Source of the DNA: Hyphomicrobiales bacterium
Lineage (GTDB): Bacteria > Pseudomonadota > Alphaproteobacteria > Rhizobiales > UBA4765
Direction: 5' to 3'
DNA: 6,967 nt
Assembly (NCBI GenBank): GCA_027487195.1
Contig: JAIYEB010000134.1
Span: 1-6,967 of the forward strand
The notes below the pieces were generated by a model. The model saw only the letters and a list, made by a program, of their open reading frames with translations, did not search any database and was not told the origin of the DNA. Below are positions 1 through 5,579 of this stretch, piece after piece. Every line of letters begins with the position of its first letter. The first letter of the stretch is position 1. Both the position numbers and the translations under genes were made by a program.

Positions 1-192
1 GGCTGGCGAGCGGCTGTCAAGCGCGTCGATGCGCCGGGCGATCATCTCGGCGCTGAGCACGCCCTTCTCGATCAACAGTTCGCGCAGCGCCTGCTCAAGC
101 AACTGGTGGGCTGAAACGATATCGGAATGATCGCTCGCATGATCATGGTCCGAATGTGTGTGCGCATGGTCATGGTCATGATCATCGTGCAT
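1..192 (-). CDS. nthA: Nitrile hydratase alpha subunit (thiocyanate hydrolase gamma-like), N-terminal part, cut by window edge
   Basis: Only the first 64 codons are inside the window; the gene runs off the left edge. The ATG at 192-190 lies 5 bases after the stop of the preceding beta C-half gene, with a weak AAGG about 10 bases upstream. Residues 1-24 are a His/Asp-rich tail (9 His, 8 Asp). Residues 28-58 resemble the N-terminal helices of nitrile hydratase alpha subunits, with a core LLIEKGVLS at 39-47. The alpha subunit carries the Cys-cluster that binds non-corrin Co(III) or non-haem Fe(III) and hydrates nitriles to amides. That cluster is beyond the window, so neither the metal nor the catalytic cysteines can be checked. 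The assignment rests on the N-terminal similarity plus the two beta-half genes and the amidase upstream. The thiocyanate hydrolase gamma subunit also has a His/Asp-rich start and is the main alternative. The His-rich tail may bind or help load metal (inference). Confidence 0.72.
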   Translation of the reverse strand, partial: MHDDHDHDHAHTHSDHDHASDHSDIVSAHQLLEQALRELLIEKGVLSAEMIARRIDALDSRSPA

Positions 193-197
193 GTCGG

Positions 198-476
198 TCA
201 GACCTTGCTCAGCCAATGTTCGAAAACGTCCACCTCGATCAGGTCATGCGGTGCGCCACGGTAGTCTGCGAACAGGTCAAGGGGGTGGAAGCGTACGCGC
301 ACGAGCTCTTTCTTCGGCAGCCCGTCGGCGTGATAGGCGAGCCCTTCGGGATTTCGGTAGGTGCCGTGGTGCGCGACGACCTCGCCGACCCGCCCCTTGA
401 TGTAGCGCGGGGTTCGATGATGCCCGCCGTGATGGCGCGGGTCGACCATCACGCGCTCGCCGATGCTGTAGCTCAT
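198..476 (-). CDS. Nitrile hydratase beta subunit, C-terminal (SH3-like) half as a separate protein
   Basis: This 92-residue protein matches the C-terminal half of nitrile hydratase beta subunits. It starts with a (Y/F)-x-(I/V)-G-x-R-V segment (residues 3-9), then HHRTPRYIKGRVGEV at 19-33, which corresponds to the family pattern HxRxPxYxxGxxG. It ends with VDVFEHWL, where the family has VDLFExYL. R21 aligns with the beta-subunit arginine (Arg141 in the Rhodococcus N-771 enzyme) that contacts the oxidised cysteines of the alpha subunit, so the active-site role seems kept. The ATG at 476-474 overlaps the stop of the beta N-half gene (ATGA, 476-473), and a GAGG lies 7 bases before the start, so the two halves are probably translationally coupled and made in equal amounts. 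Thiocyanate hydrolase alpha is equivalent but longer (about 126 residues), and its sequence as I recall it lacks the proline of this motif, so a nitrile hydratase-like role is favoured. Confidence 0.8.
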   Translation of the reverse strand: MSYSIGERVMVDPRHHGGHHRTPRYIKGRVGEVVAHHGTYRNPEGLAYHADGLPKKELVRVRFHPLDLFADYRGAPHDLIEVDVFEHWLSKV

Positions 477-874
477 GACAGCGCCTCAGCCGACACGGAC
501 TGCCCCTTGGCCCTCAGCGCCGAAGCGATCATGGCCATGCGGGCCTCAACCTCGGCGCGGGTGACAATTCCGCGTTCGATCAGCAGGTTGCGGATGCCAA
601 CAGCCCATTTGTCGTAATAGCTGACGCTGTCATAGACCGGTTGGGGCATATCCTCGACCGCGCGCCGCAGGGCATCAATGGTGAAGATCTCCCGATCCGG
701 GTGGATCAGCAGCATCAACATTGCATCAACGCGCTTTTCATAAAGGCTGGTAGCGTGGTCATGCGGATCGATCGGTCCAAAAGCGACACCAAACGCGGTG
801 GTGCCGCCAAGATCGTGCACGCCGCGCCCATCGCCGGGCGCGCGCGGGTTTGAAGGTCTGTCGTCAGACGCCAT
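473..874 (-). CDS. Nitrile hydratase beta subunit, N-terminal half as a separate protein
   Basis: This 133-residue protein matches the N-terminal half of nitrile hydratase beta subunits. After a Pro/Gly/Arg-rich leader of about 18 residues comes VHDLGG (19-24), the family's usual start, where many homologues begin MNGVHDxGG. Then come FTIDALRRAVEDM (64-76) and YYDKWAVGIRNLLIERGIVT (86-105). R70 aligns with the beta arginine (Arg56 in Rhodococcus N-771) that hydrogen-bonds the modified alpha cysteines. The gene starts 4 bases after the amidase stop, with GAGG inside the amidase end about 10 bases upstream. Its stop overlaps the next start. The same gene order (beta N-half, beta C-half, alpha) occurs in thiocyanate hydrolase scnB-scnA-scnC, and a split beta also occurs in toyocamycin nitrile hydratase (ToyK/ToyL). 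It could be annotated elsewhere as a nitrile hydratase accessory protein, because that family is related to this domain. Confidence 0.8.
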   Translation of the reverse strand: MASDDRPSNPRAPGDGRGVHDLGGTTAFGVAFGPIDPHDHATSLYEKRVDAMLMLLIHPDREIFTIDALRRAVEDMPQPVYDSVSYYDKWAVGIRNLLIERGIVTRAEVEARMAMIASALRAKGQSVSAEALS

Positions 875-878
875 GACT

Positions 879-2171
879 TCAAGCCCTCAGAATGCGTTCG
901 ATGGTGGCAGAAAGCGCGAGCAGGCGCTTGTCGGTGTTCGCCCGCGCCAGGATCATGAGCCCAACCGGCAACCCGCTGACAGGCAAGGGCAGCGAGATGG
1001 CGCAAAGCCCATGAAAATTGCCGAGATAGGTGTTGCGAAGCGCTTTGGCGTTCTCGGCAAGGAACGCTTCAACCGAGACCGAAACGGCGGCCATTTTGGG
1101 AGCTACAATCGGCGTCGTTGGCATCAGCACGCCGTCAAAGCCCTGCAGCGCGGCATCCATGGCCTTGAGGCCATCTTCATAGATGCGCTGGACCGCAATC
1201 ACATCCGCGCCCGACATCGCCGCGCCGATCTTGATGCGGGCGCGCACGACAGGGTCATACTCGTCAGCCCGCTCCTTCATCCGGTCACGATGAATGAAAT
1301 GGCTTTCCGCCGGCACGAGGCCGCCAAGCGCACCGGCCCGGCGCATGTGATCGATCGGTGTCAGGTCGAGATCGCCAAGCGAGACACCGGCGGCTGCGAT
1401 CTTCTTGAGGCCTGCGGCAAAGGCTGCTTCGACCGCTGGCTCGAGATCGGCAACGGTTGGTCCTTTCGCAACGGCAAGCCGGATTGAGCCCGGATGCGGT
1501 GCTTCAATATGCCAGGGCTCGATCCCCGCGAGAACGGCATCAGTCGCCGCGCAATCGGCGACGGACTTTGCCAGCGGGCCAATGGAATCAAGTGCAAACG
1601 ACAGGGGGAACACCTGATCTGTCGGCACGCGCGCTTTGGTTGGCTTGTACCCGACCAGACCACAAAACGCCGCCGGCGTGCGCACGGAGCCACCTGTGTC
1701 GGTGCCAAGCCCGATCTCGGCCATGCCATCGCCAACCGATACGGCGGCACCAGACGATGAACCGCCCGGGCAACGCGTGCGATCCGCTGGATTTCCCGGG
1801 TTGCCGAAATGTGGGTTGAGCCCAAGCCCGGTAAAGGCAAACTCGCTCATGTTGGTGCGCCCGATGAGGACGGCGCCAGCGCGCCTCAGCCTTGCAACGA
1901 CGGGCGCATCTTCCGTCGCAAGGGGCTGATCGCGCATGGATTTTGCCGCAGCCTGCGTGCGCTCGCCCTGAACGTCGATACAATCCTTGATCGAGATGAT
2001 GCGTCCATCAAGCGGACCGAGTGTCTGGCCCTGGGCGCGGCGTGCATCGCTCGCATCCGCCATGGCGCGCGCGCTTGCTGTGTTGACGTTGATGAAGGTG
2101 CGGCTGCCTTCGCCTGAGGGATCATCAATGCGCTGCAGAGCGGCTTCGAGACGGTCTCGGGCGCTGGTCAT
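879..2171 (-). CDS. Amidase signature family amidohydrolase, probably the amidase partner of nitrile hydratase
   Basis: This 430-residue enzyme (counted from the ATG at 2171-2169) belongs to the amidase signature family, soluble hydrolases that cleave amides to carboxylate plus ammonia. The Ser-cisSer-Lys triad is visible: K62 in SIKD, S138 in the CPGGSSSG loop, and nucleophile S162 in TDTGGSVRTP. The 24-residue spacing between the two serines matches malonamidase E2 and FAAH. Other family segments are GPLDG (52-56), a GAVLIGRTNMSEF stretch (99-111), and CGLVGYKPT just after the nucleophile. There is no signal peptide. An in-frame upstream start at 2225 would add 18 residues lacking family similarity; the 2171 start has AGGA 9 bases upstream and is preferred. 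The gene heads a run with the three nitrile hydratase-like genes, so it probably hydrolyses the amide they make. Family members are hard to tell apart by sequence, so the substrate is unknown; aryl, indole or short aliphatic amides are all possible. The leader contains a long palindrome covering the ribosome-binding site. Confidence 0.9.
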   Translation of the reverse strand: MTSARDRLEAALQRIDDPSGEGSRTFINVNTASARAMADASDARRAQGQTLGPLDGRIISIKDCIDVQGERTQAAAKSMRDQPLATEDAPVVARLRRAGAVLIGRTNMSEFAFTGLGLNPHFGNPGNPADRTRCPGGSSSGAAVSVGDGMAEIGLGTDTGGSVRTPAAFCGLVGYKPTKARVPTDQVFPLSFALDSIGPLAKSVADCAATDAVLAGIEPWHIEAPHPGSIRLAVAKGPTVADLEPAVEAAFAAGLKKIAAAGVSLGDLDLTPIDHMRRAGALGGLVPAESHFIHRDRMKERADEYDPVVRARIKIGAAMSGADVIAVQRIYEDGLKAMDAALQGFDGVLMPTTPIVAPKMAAVSVSVEAFLAENAKALRNTYLGNFHGLCAISLPLPVSGLPVGLMILARANTDKRLLALSATIERILRA

Positions 2172-2173
2172 GT

Positions 2174-2250
2174 CTCGTGGTCCTGATCTGACATTTGCTT
2201 CCCCCTGGGACGAGCGATGGAGCAAATGTCAGAATCACAAGGACCACGAG
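2174..2250. repeat. Long imperfect palindrome A, covering the amidase leader and ribosome-binding site
   Basis: The left arm 2174-2199 pairs completely with the right arm 2221-2250, which has two small bulges (1 and 3 bases); the loop is 21 bases. The perfect blocks are ctgacatttgct (2188-2199) with agcaaatgtcag (2221-2232), and ctcgtggtcct (2174-2184) with aggaccacgag (2240-2250). The amidase AGGA (2184-2181, minus) lies in the outer stem and the ATG begins 3 bases beyond it. It could be an operator, an RNA hairpin controlling translation, or a worn copy of the element seen at 2264-2343. The pairing is directly visible; the function is inferred. Confidence 0.85.
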
Positions 2251-2258
2251 CAAGTCAA
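2231..2258 (-). promoter_or_regulatory. Candidate amidase/nitrile hydratase promoter
   Basis: On the minus strand TTGACT (2258-2253) is followed after 16 bases by GATTCT (2236-2231). This is a good -35 and a mediocre -10 (3 of 6 bases match TATAAT). Transcription would begin near 2224, inside palindrome A, so a protein bound to the palindrome could control it. Read-through from glpDK is the alternative. Confidence 0.3.
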
Positions 2259-2263
2259 TGTTT

Positions 2264-2343
2264 CTAGTGGAGTTTCCGAATTTGACTTATCGACCTTGCG
2301 GTTGCCGCGAAACGAGATCGATAAGTCAAATTCACTCCACTAG
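2264..2343. repeat. Long imperfect palindrome B, CTAG-bounded, at the 3' end of glpK
   Basis: The arms are ctagtggag (2264-2272) with ctccactag (2335-2343), and aatttgacttatcga (2279-2293) with tcgataagtcaaatt (2318-2332). Six unpaired bases on the left and two on the right separate the blocks, and the loop is 24 bases. It could fold into a 24-bp hairpin in RNA from either strand. No run of T follows on either side, so it is not a classical intrinsic terminator, although the hairpin may still protect or end the glpK message. It may be a small mobile palindromic repeat: 80 bp, with CTAG at both ends as a possible target duplication. The TAG stop of glpK (2342-2340) is part of the right CTAG. 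Confidence 0.85.
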
Positions 2344-3827
2344 GCTCGCTTTGTCAGGGTTCGTTGAATGGCGTCGTGCCAGAGCGCGCGCTTTCGCGCC
2401 CGCTCCGGTGCAGGCATATCCGGCGTGAAGCGTCGCTCGCGTTTCCAACCCTTTGACAGGGCTGCAAGGTCTGGAATGAGGCCAGCACCAAGCGCTGCGA
2501 GGTTTGCAGCACCAAGCGCTGTGGTTTCCGTGACGGTTGGCCGGTCAACAGGCGCGTCGAGAATGTCCGCGAGCCGCTGCATGGTCCAGTCGGAATTGGC
2601 CATTCCGCCATCAACCCGCAGGACGGTTGTCGCCTCGCCGGCCGCCTGCCAATCACGACGCATGGCATCGAGCAGGTCGGCAGTCTGGAACGCGACCGAT
2701 TCGAGCGCTGCCCGCGCCAATTCCTTCGCACCCGTGCCGCGCGTCAGCCCATAAAGCGCACCCCGCGCCTCGGCGTCCCACCACGGCGCGCCAAGCCCGA
2801 CAAAAGCCGGAACCAGCATGACGTCCTGCGTCGGGTCGGCGGCTGCAGCGAGCGCGCCGGTTTCAGCGGCCGATTTGACGATACCAAGGCCATCGCGCAG
2901 CCACTGGACAGCGGCTCCTGCAATGAAAATCGCGCCCTCAAGCGCATAGGTGCGCTGGCCATTGATCTGCCAGGCGACGGTCGTCAACAGGCGGTTTGTC
3001 GAGGGCGTCGGCGTCTGGCCTGTCACCAGCAGCGCAAAACACCCCGTACCGTAGGTCGACTTCATCATGCCCGGCTCAGTGCAGGCCTGCCCGATTGTTG
3101 CCGCCTGCTGGTCGCCGGCAACGCCACGGATTGCAATGGCCCGACCGAAGATATCGCTGTGCGTTGCGCCAAAGTCTCCGGCTGAATCGCGCACCTCCGG
3201 CAGCATGTTTTTCGGCACGCGGAGCAGCGTGCATAGGTTGTCAGACCAGCGCCCCATGCCAATGTCATAGAGCATCGTGCGCGAGGCGTTGGAGGCATCC
3301 GTTGCGTGAACCTTGCCAGAGGTCAGCTTCCAAAGGAGCCAGCTGTCGATTGTTCCCGCAGCAAGCTCACCGCGCTCGGCCCGGGCCCTGGCGTCCGGCA
3401 CAGTGTCGAGGATCCAGGCGATCTTTGTTGCGGAGAAGTAGGGATCAAGCAGAAGGCCCGTGCGCGCCGAAATCATCGGCTCATGCCCGGCCGCTTTCAG
3501 CGCGGCACAGATGTCCGATGTGCGACGGTCCTGCCAGACGATGGCCGGATGAATGGCGCGCCCGGTGGCCCGCTCCCAGACGACCACGGTTTCGCGCTGG
3601 TTCGTGATGCCAATGGCAGCAATTTCAGCCGCCCGTGTGCCAACGGCCTTGCGCGCGGTTTCAAGCGTCGTCGACCAGATCTCTTCCGGGTCATGTTCGA
3701 CCCATCCGGCGCGTGGATAGCTCTGGGCAAACTCTTTTTGCGCCGTCGCAATGGGTTGGCGTTCATGGTCGAACAGGATCGCACGGCTTGATGTGGTGCC
3801 TTGATCAAGCGCGAGGATCAAACTCAT
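2340..3827 (-). CDS. glpK: Glycerol kinase
   Basis: This 495-residue FGGY-family sugar kinase transfers phosphate from ATP to glycerol in the cytoplasm, giving sn-glycerol-3-phosphate for GlpD. It has the phosphate-binding start ALDQGTTSSRA (6-16), GWVEHDP (41-47), ITNQRET (74-80), DPYFSATK (128-135), NASRTML (180-186), GVAGDQQAA near 235-243, YGTGCF, and the C-terminal VDGGMANSDW segment. Glycerol-contacting R78, E79, Y130 and D239 correspond to E. coli R83, E84, Y135 and D245. The length equals the family norm. The E. coli loop GGTR that binds the inhibitor fructose-1,6-bisphosphate is missing; the equivalent stretch is shortened to about IFGRAI (226-231), so that feedback is probably absent. 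The ATG at 3827 overlaps the glpD stop (ATGA), and AGGAG lies 7 bases upstream. The stop codon falls inside palindrome B. Confidence 0.97.
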   Translation of the reverse strand: MSLILALDQGTTSSRAILFDHERQPIATAQKEFAQSYPRAGWVEHDPEEIWSTTLETARKAVGTRAAEIAAIGITNQRETVVVWERATGRAIHPAIVWQDRRTSDICAALKAAGHEPMISARTGLLLDPYFSATKIAWILDTVPDARARAERGELAAGTIDSWLLWKLTSGKVHATDASNASRTMLYDIGMGRWSDNLCTLLRVPKNMLPEVRDSAGDFGATHSDIFGRAIAIRGVAGDQQAATIGQACTEPGMMKSTYGTGCFALLVTGQTPTPSTNRLLTTVAWQINGQRTYALEGAIFIAGAAVQWLRDGLGIVKSAAETGALAAAADPTQDVMLVPAFVGLGAPWWDAEARGALYGLTRGTGAKELARAALESVAFQTADLLDAMRRDWQAAGEATTVLRVDGGMANSDWTMQRLADILDAPVDRPTVTETTALGAANLAALGAGLIPDLAALSKGWKRERRFTPDMPAPERARKRALWHDAIQRTLTKRA

Positions 3828-5326
3828 GCCGCAACTCCTGAGCCCTTGTTATCGATGTAGCTTTGAACCGCCGCGATTTCCTGCGCGCTGAGACGAAGGC
3901 CAAGCTTCGAGCGCCGCCACACAATATCCTCAGCCGTGCGCGCCCACTCCGTCCGCATGAGCCAGGCCACCTCGCGTCCGGTCAGGTCTGCGCCAAACCG
4001 CACACCCATGTCGCTTGGGCCGGTTGCGCCCTCCATGAGATCGCGTGAGCGGGTGCCGTAGGCGTCAACAAAGCGTGCAGCCTGCGCCGCCATGAGAAAC
4101 GGAAAGCTCTGCAACAGTTCCGCCGCAAGGGCTTCATGTCCGCCAACCGGGAATGCGCCGCCGGGAAGCGGTGACGTTGCCGTCCAGGCGCCGCGCGCAT
4201 CGGGAAACTCCGGCGCGAGCAGTTCCAGCGCATGTTCGGCGAGCTTGCGGTAGGTTGTGATCTTGCCGCCATAGATGGTGAGGCGAGGGGGATTGCCCGC
4301 GCTGCGCTGGACATCGAGCACATAATCGCGCGTGGCATCCTTTGCGGCGGATGCGCCATCATCATACAGCGGACGAACGCCAGCAAAGGTGCGCACGATA
4401 TCGCTGCGGGTGACCGGCTTCACAAAGTGCTGGTTCACTGCCGCGAGCAGATAGTCGATCTCGCTGTCATCGATCGCGACCGTTGCGGGATCGCCCTGAT
4501 ACTCCACATCCGTGGTGCCGATCAGCGTTGTGTCGCTGAAATAGGGGATCGCAAACACGATCCGGCCATCGCTGTTTTGCAGGATGTAGGCATGATCGTG
4601 CTCAAACAGGCGGCGCGTGATGATGTGGCTGCCTTTGACGAGACGGAGCGGAGCAGACGTGTTGGCCCGGACCACACCCTCGACAAAGCGTCCGACCCAG
4701 GGTCCGGCAGCAACAATCAGCGCGCGCGCCTGATGGGTTTCAGCTCCTGTTGGCCCGTCAATTGACACTTGCCAAAGCCCGCCTGCCATCGACACGGACG
4801 TGCAGGCTGTTCTGACCCGGATATCTGCGCCGCGATGGGCTGCATCGATAGCGTTGAGCACCACAAGCCGGGAATCATCCACCGAGCAGTCTGAATAGGC
4901 AAAGCCGGTACGCACCTTGTGGCCGAGCGGTGCGCCGAAAGGCCCGGAGGTCAGATCAAGCGTCGTCGTGCCCGGCAACAGCTTTCGCCCGCCGAGATTG
5001 TCATAGAGAAACAGGCCAAGCCGCAGGAGCCAGGCTGGCCGCATGCCGGCGGTGTGGGGCAGGACAAAACGCAGCGGGCGCACGATGTGGGGCGCTGCAC
5101 GCAAAAGGACCTCGCGCTCGATCAAAGCCTCGCGCACGAGCCGAAACGCATAATGCTCCAGATAACGAAGCCCGCCGTGAACCAGCTTGGTCGACCATTG
5201 CGAAGTGCCGGAGCCCAGATCATTCGCCTCGACAAGAAGAACGGACAGGCCGCGGCCAGCGGCATCGCGCGCAATGCCGCAGCCGTTGACACCGCCACCG
5301 ACGATGACGAGGTCATGAATGGTCAA
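3824..5326 (-). CDS. glpD: Aerobic glycerol-3-phosphate dehydrogenase
   Basis: This 500-residue FAD flavoprotein oxidises sn-glycerol-3-phosphate to dihydroxyacetone phosphate and passes electrons to quinone at the inner face of the cytoplasmic membrane. The N-terminal dinucleotide fold shows VGGGVNGCGIARDAAGRG (9-26), with E33 in place to bind the FAD ribose. The signature KLVHGGLRYLE covers 47-57 (H50, R54 and Y55 numbered as in E. coli GlpD). Further on are GVRPL with R318 and YGGKITTYRKLAEHAL with K355, matching the E. coli substrate-site R317 and K354. The length fits the family (501 in E. coli). The start is TTG (5326-5324): no in-frame ATG lies nearby, GGGAG sits 6 bases upstream, and the protein then aligns with E. 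coli GlpD from residue 1. It is the first gene of a glpD-glpK operon, overlapping glpK by 4 bases, and is divergent from gabD. Confidence 0.97.
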   Translation of the reverse strand: MTIHDLVIVGGGVNGCGIARDAAGRGLSVLLVEANDLGSGTSQWSTKLVHGGLRYLEHYAFRLVREALIEREVLLRAAPHIVRPLRFVLPHTAGMRPAWLLRLGLFLYDNLGGRKLLPGTTTLDLTSGPFGAPLGHKVRTGFAYSDCSVDDSRLVVLNAIDAAHRGADIRVRTACTSVSMAGGLWQVSIDGPTGAETHQARALIVAAGPWVGRFVEGVVRANTSAPLRLVKGSHIITRRLFEHDHAYILQNSDGRIVFAIPYFSDTTLIGTTDVEYQGDPATVAIDDSEIDYLLAAVNQHFVKPVTRSDIVRTFAGVRPLYDDGASAAKDATRDYVLDVQRSAGNPPRLTIYGGKITTYRKLAEHALELLAPEFPDARGAWTATSPLPGGAFPVGGHEALAAELLQSFPFLMAAQAARFVDAYGTRSRDLMEGATGPSDMGVRFGADLTGREVAWLMRTEWARTAEDIVWRRSKLGLRLSAQEIAAVQSYIDNKGSGVAA

Positions 5327-5406
5327 ATGGGGCTCCCGGGCCGAAGTCTGGCTTGATGCTCATGTGTCCGTTATTCTCGGGTCTATCACTTGTTGGTCAA
5401 ATCGGG
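5320..5406. repeat. Two direct copies of a 13-bp motif in the glpD control region
   Basis: tggtcaaatgggg (5320-5332) and tggtcaaatcggg (5394-5406) match at 12 of 13 bases, with starts 74 bp apart. On the minus strand they read CCC(C/G)ATTTGACCA. One copy spans the glpD TTG start, the other contains the candidate -35 box of the glpD promoter. They could be half-sites for a glycerol-responsive repressor, or chance. Confidence 0.4.
5372..5400 (-). promoter_or_regulatory. Candidate glpDK promoter
   Basis: On the minus strand TTGACC (5400-5395) is followed by a 17-base spacer and AGAATA (5377-5372). The -35 is strong and the -10 is poor, which is not unusual in alphaproteobacteria. The start would be near 5365, giving a leader of about 40 bases before the TTG start of glpD. 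Confidence 0.35.
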
Positions 5407-5421
5407 AGCAGGGATTTCGCG

Positions 5422-5450
5422 TTGAAGTCTAGCGCTCCTGCCCGCAGGAT
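5422..5450 (+). promoter_or_regulatory. Weak candidate gabD promoter with overlapping palindrome
   Basis: TTGAAG (5422-5427), 17 bases, then CAGGAT (5445-5450) is a possible promoter reading towards gabD. The short palindrome tcctgcccgcagga (5436-5449) overlaps its spacer and -10. The -10 match is poor, and the leader would be about 120 bases. The rest of the glpD-gabD intergenic region (5451-5567) shows no clear site or RNA structure to me. Confidence 0.2.
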
Positions 5451-5579
5451 CAACGGTGAAACAGCCCCACGATTTCGCATGGCTGCAAAGGCAGGTCGGG
5501 CCTCGACTGAGATCGCGCGCGACCTTAATGAGGGCCAAGCCCTGAATGAACATCAAGACCTGCGCTCGGGAGAACCGCC

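Noticed and set aside
118..190. Tandem repeat or CRISPR-like repeat in the catggtcatg-rich stretch
   Set aside because: The repetition comes from alternating His and Asp codons in the alpha-subunit tail, not from a DNA repeat array.
156..617. Plus-strand open frame beginning in the CAT-rich stretch opposite the alpha-subunit His tail
   Set aside because: It is antisense to three well-supported genes and has no recognisable domain.
1..874. True thiocyanate hydrolase
   Set aside because: Gene order and the His-rich alpha tail fit, but the beta halves carry nitrile hydratase motifs, are shorter than Scn subunits, and sit next to an amidase. It is kept as an alternative rather than the call.
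798..1487. Plus-strand open frame of 229 codons opposite the amidase and the beta N-half gene
   Set aside because: Its composition is that of an antisense shadow, it crosses a gene boundary, and it shows no family motifs.
2172..2225. Upstream in-frame amidase start at 2225
   Set aside because: The 18 extra residues have no family similarity and would be encoded by the palindrome; the 2171 start has a proper AGGA.
2264..2343. Intrinsic terminator for glpK
   Set aside because: The hairpin is long and AT-rich and no T-run follows on either strand, so it does not fit a rho-independent terminator.
2195..2428. Possible small plus-strand gene in the amidase-glpK gap, with an AAGGA and ATG at 2258
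   Set aside because: The ribosome-binding-like sequence is just the mirror arm of palindrome A, the spacing to the ATG is too long (14 bases), and the frame runs antisense into glpK.
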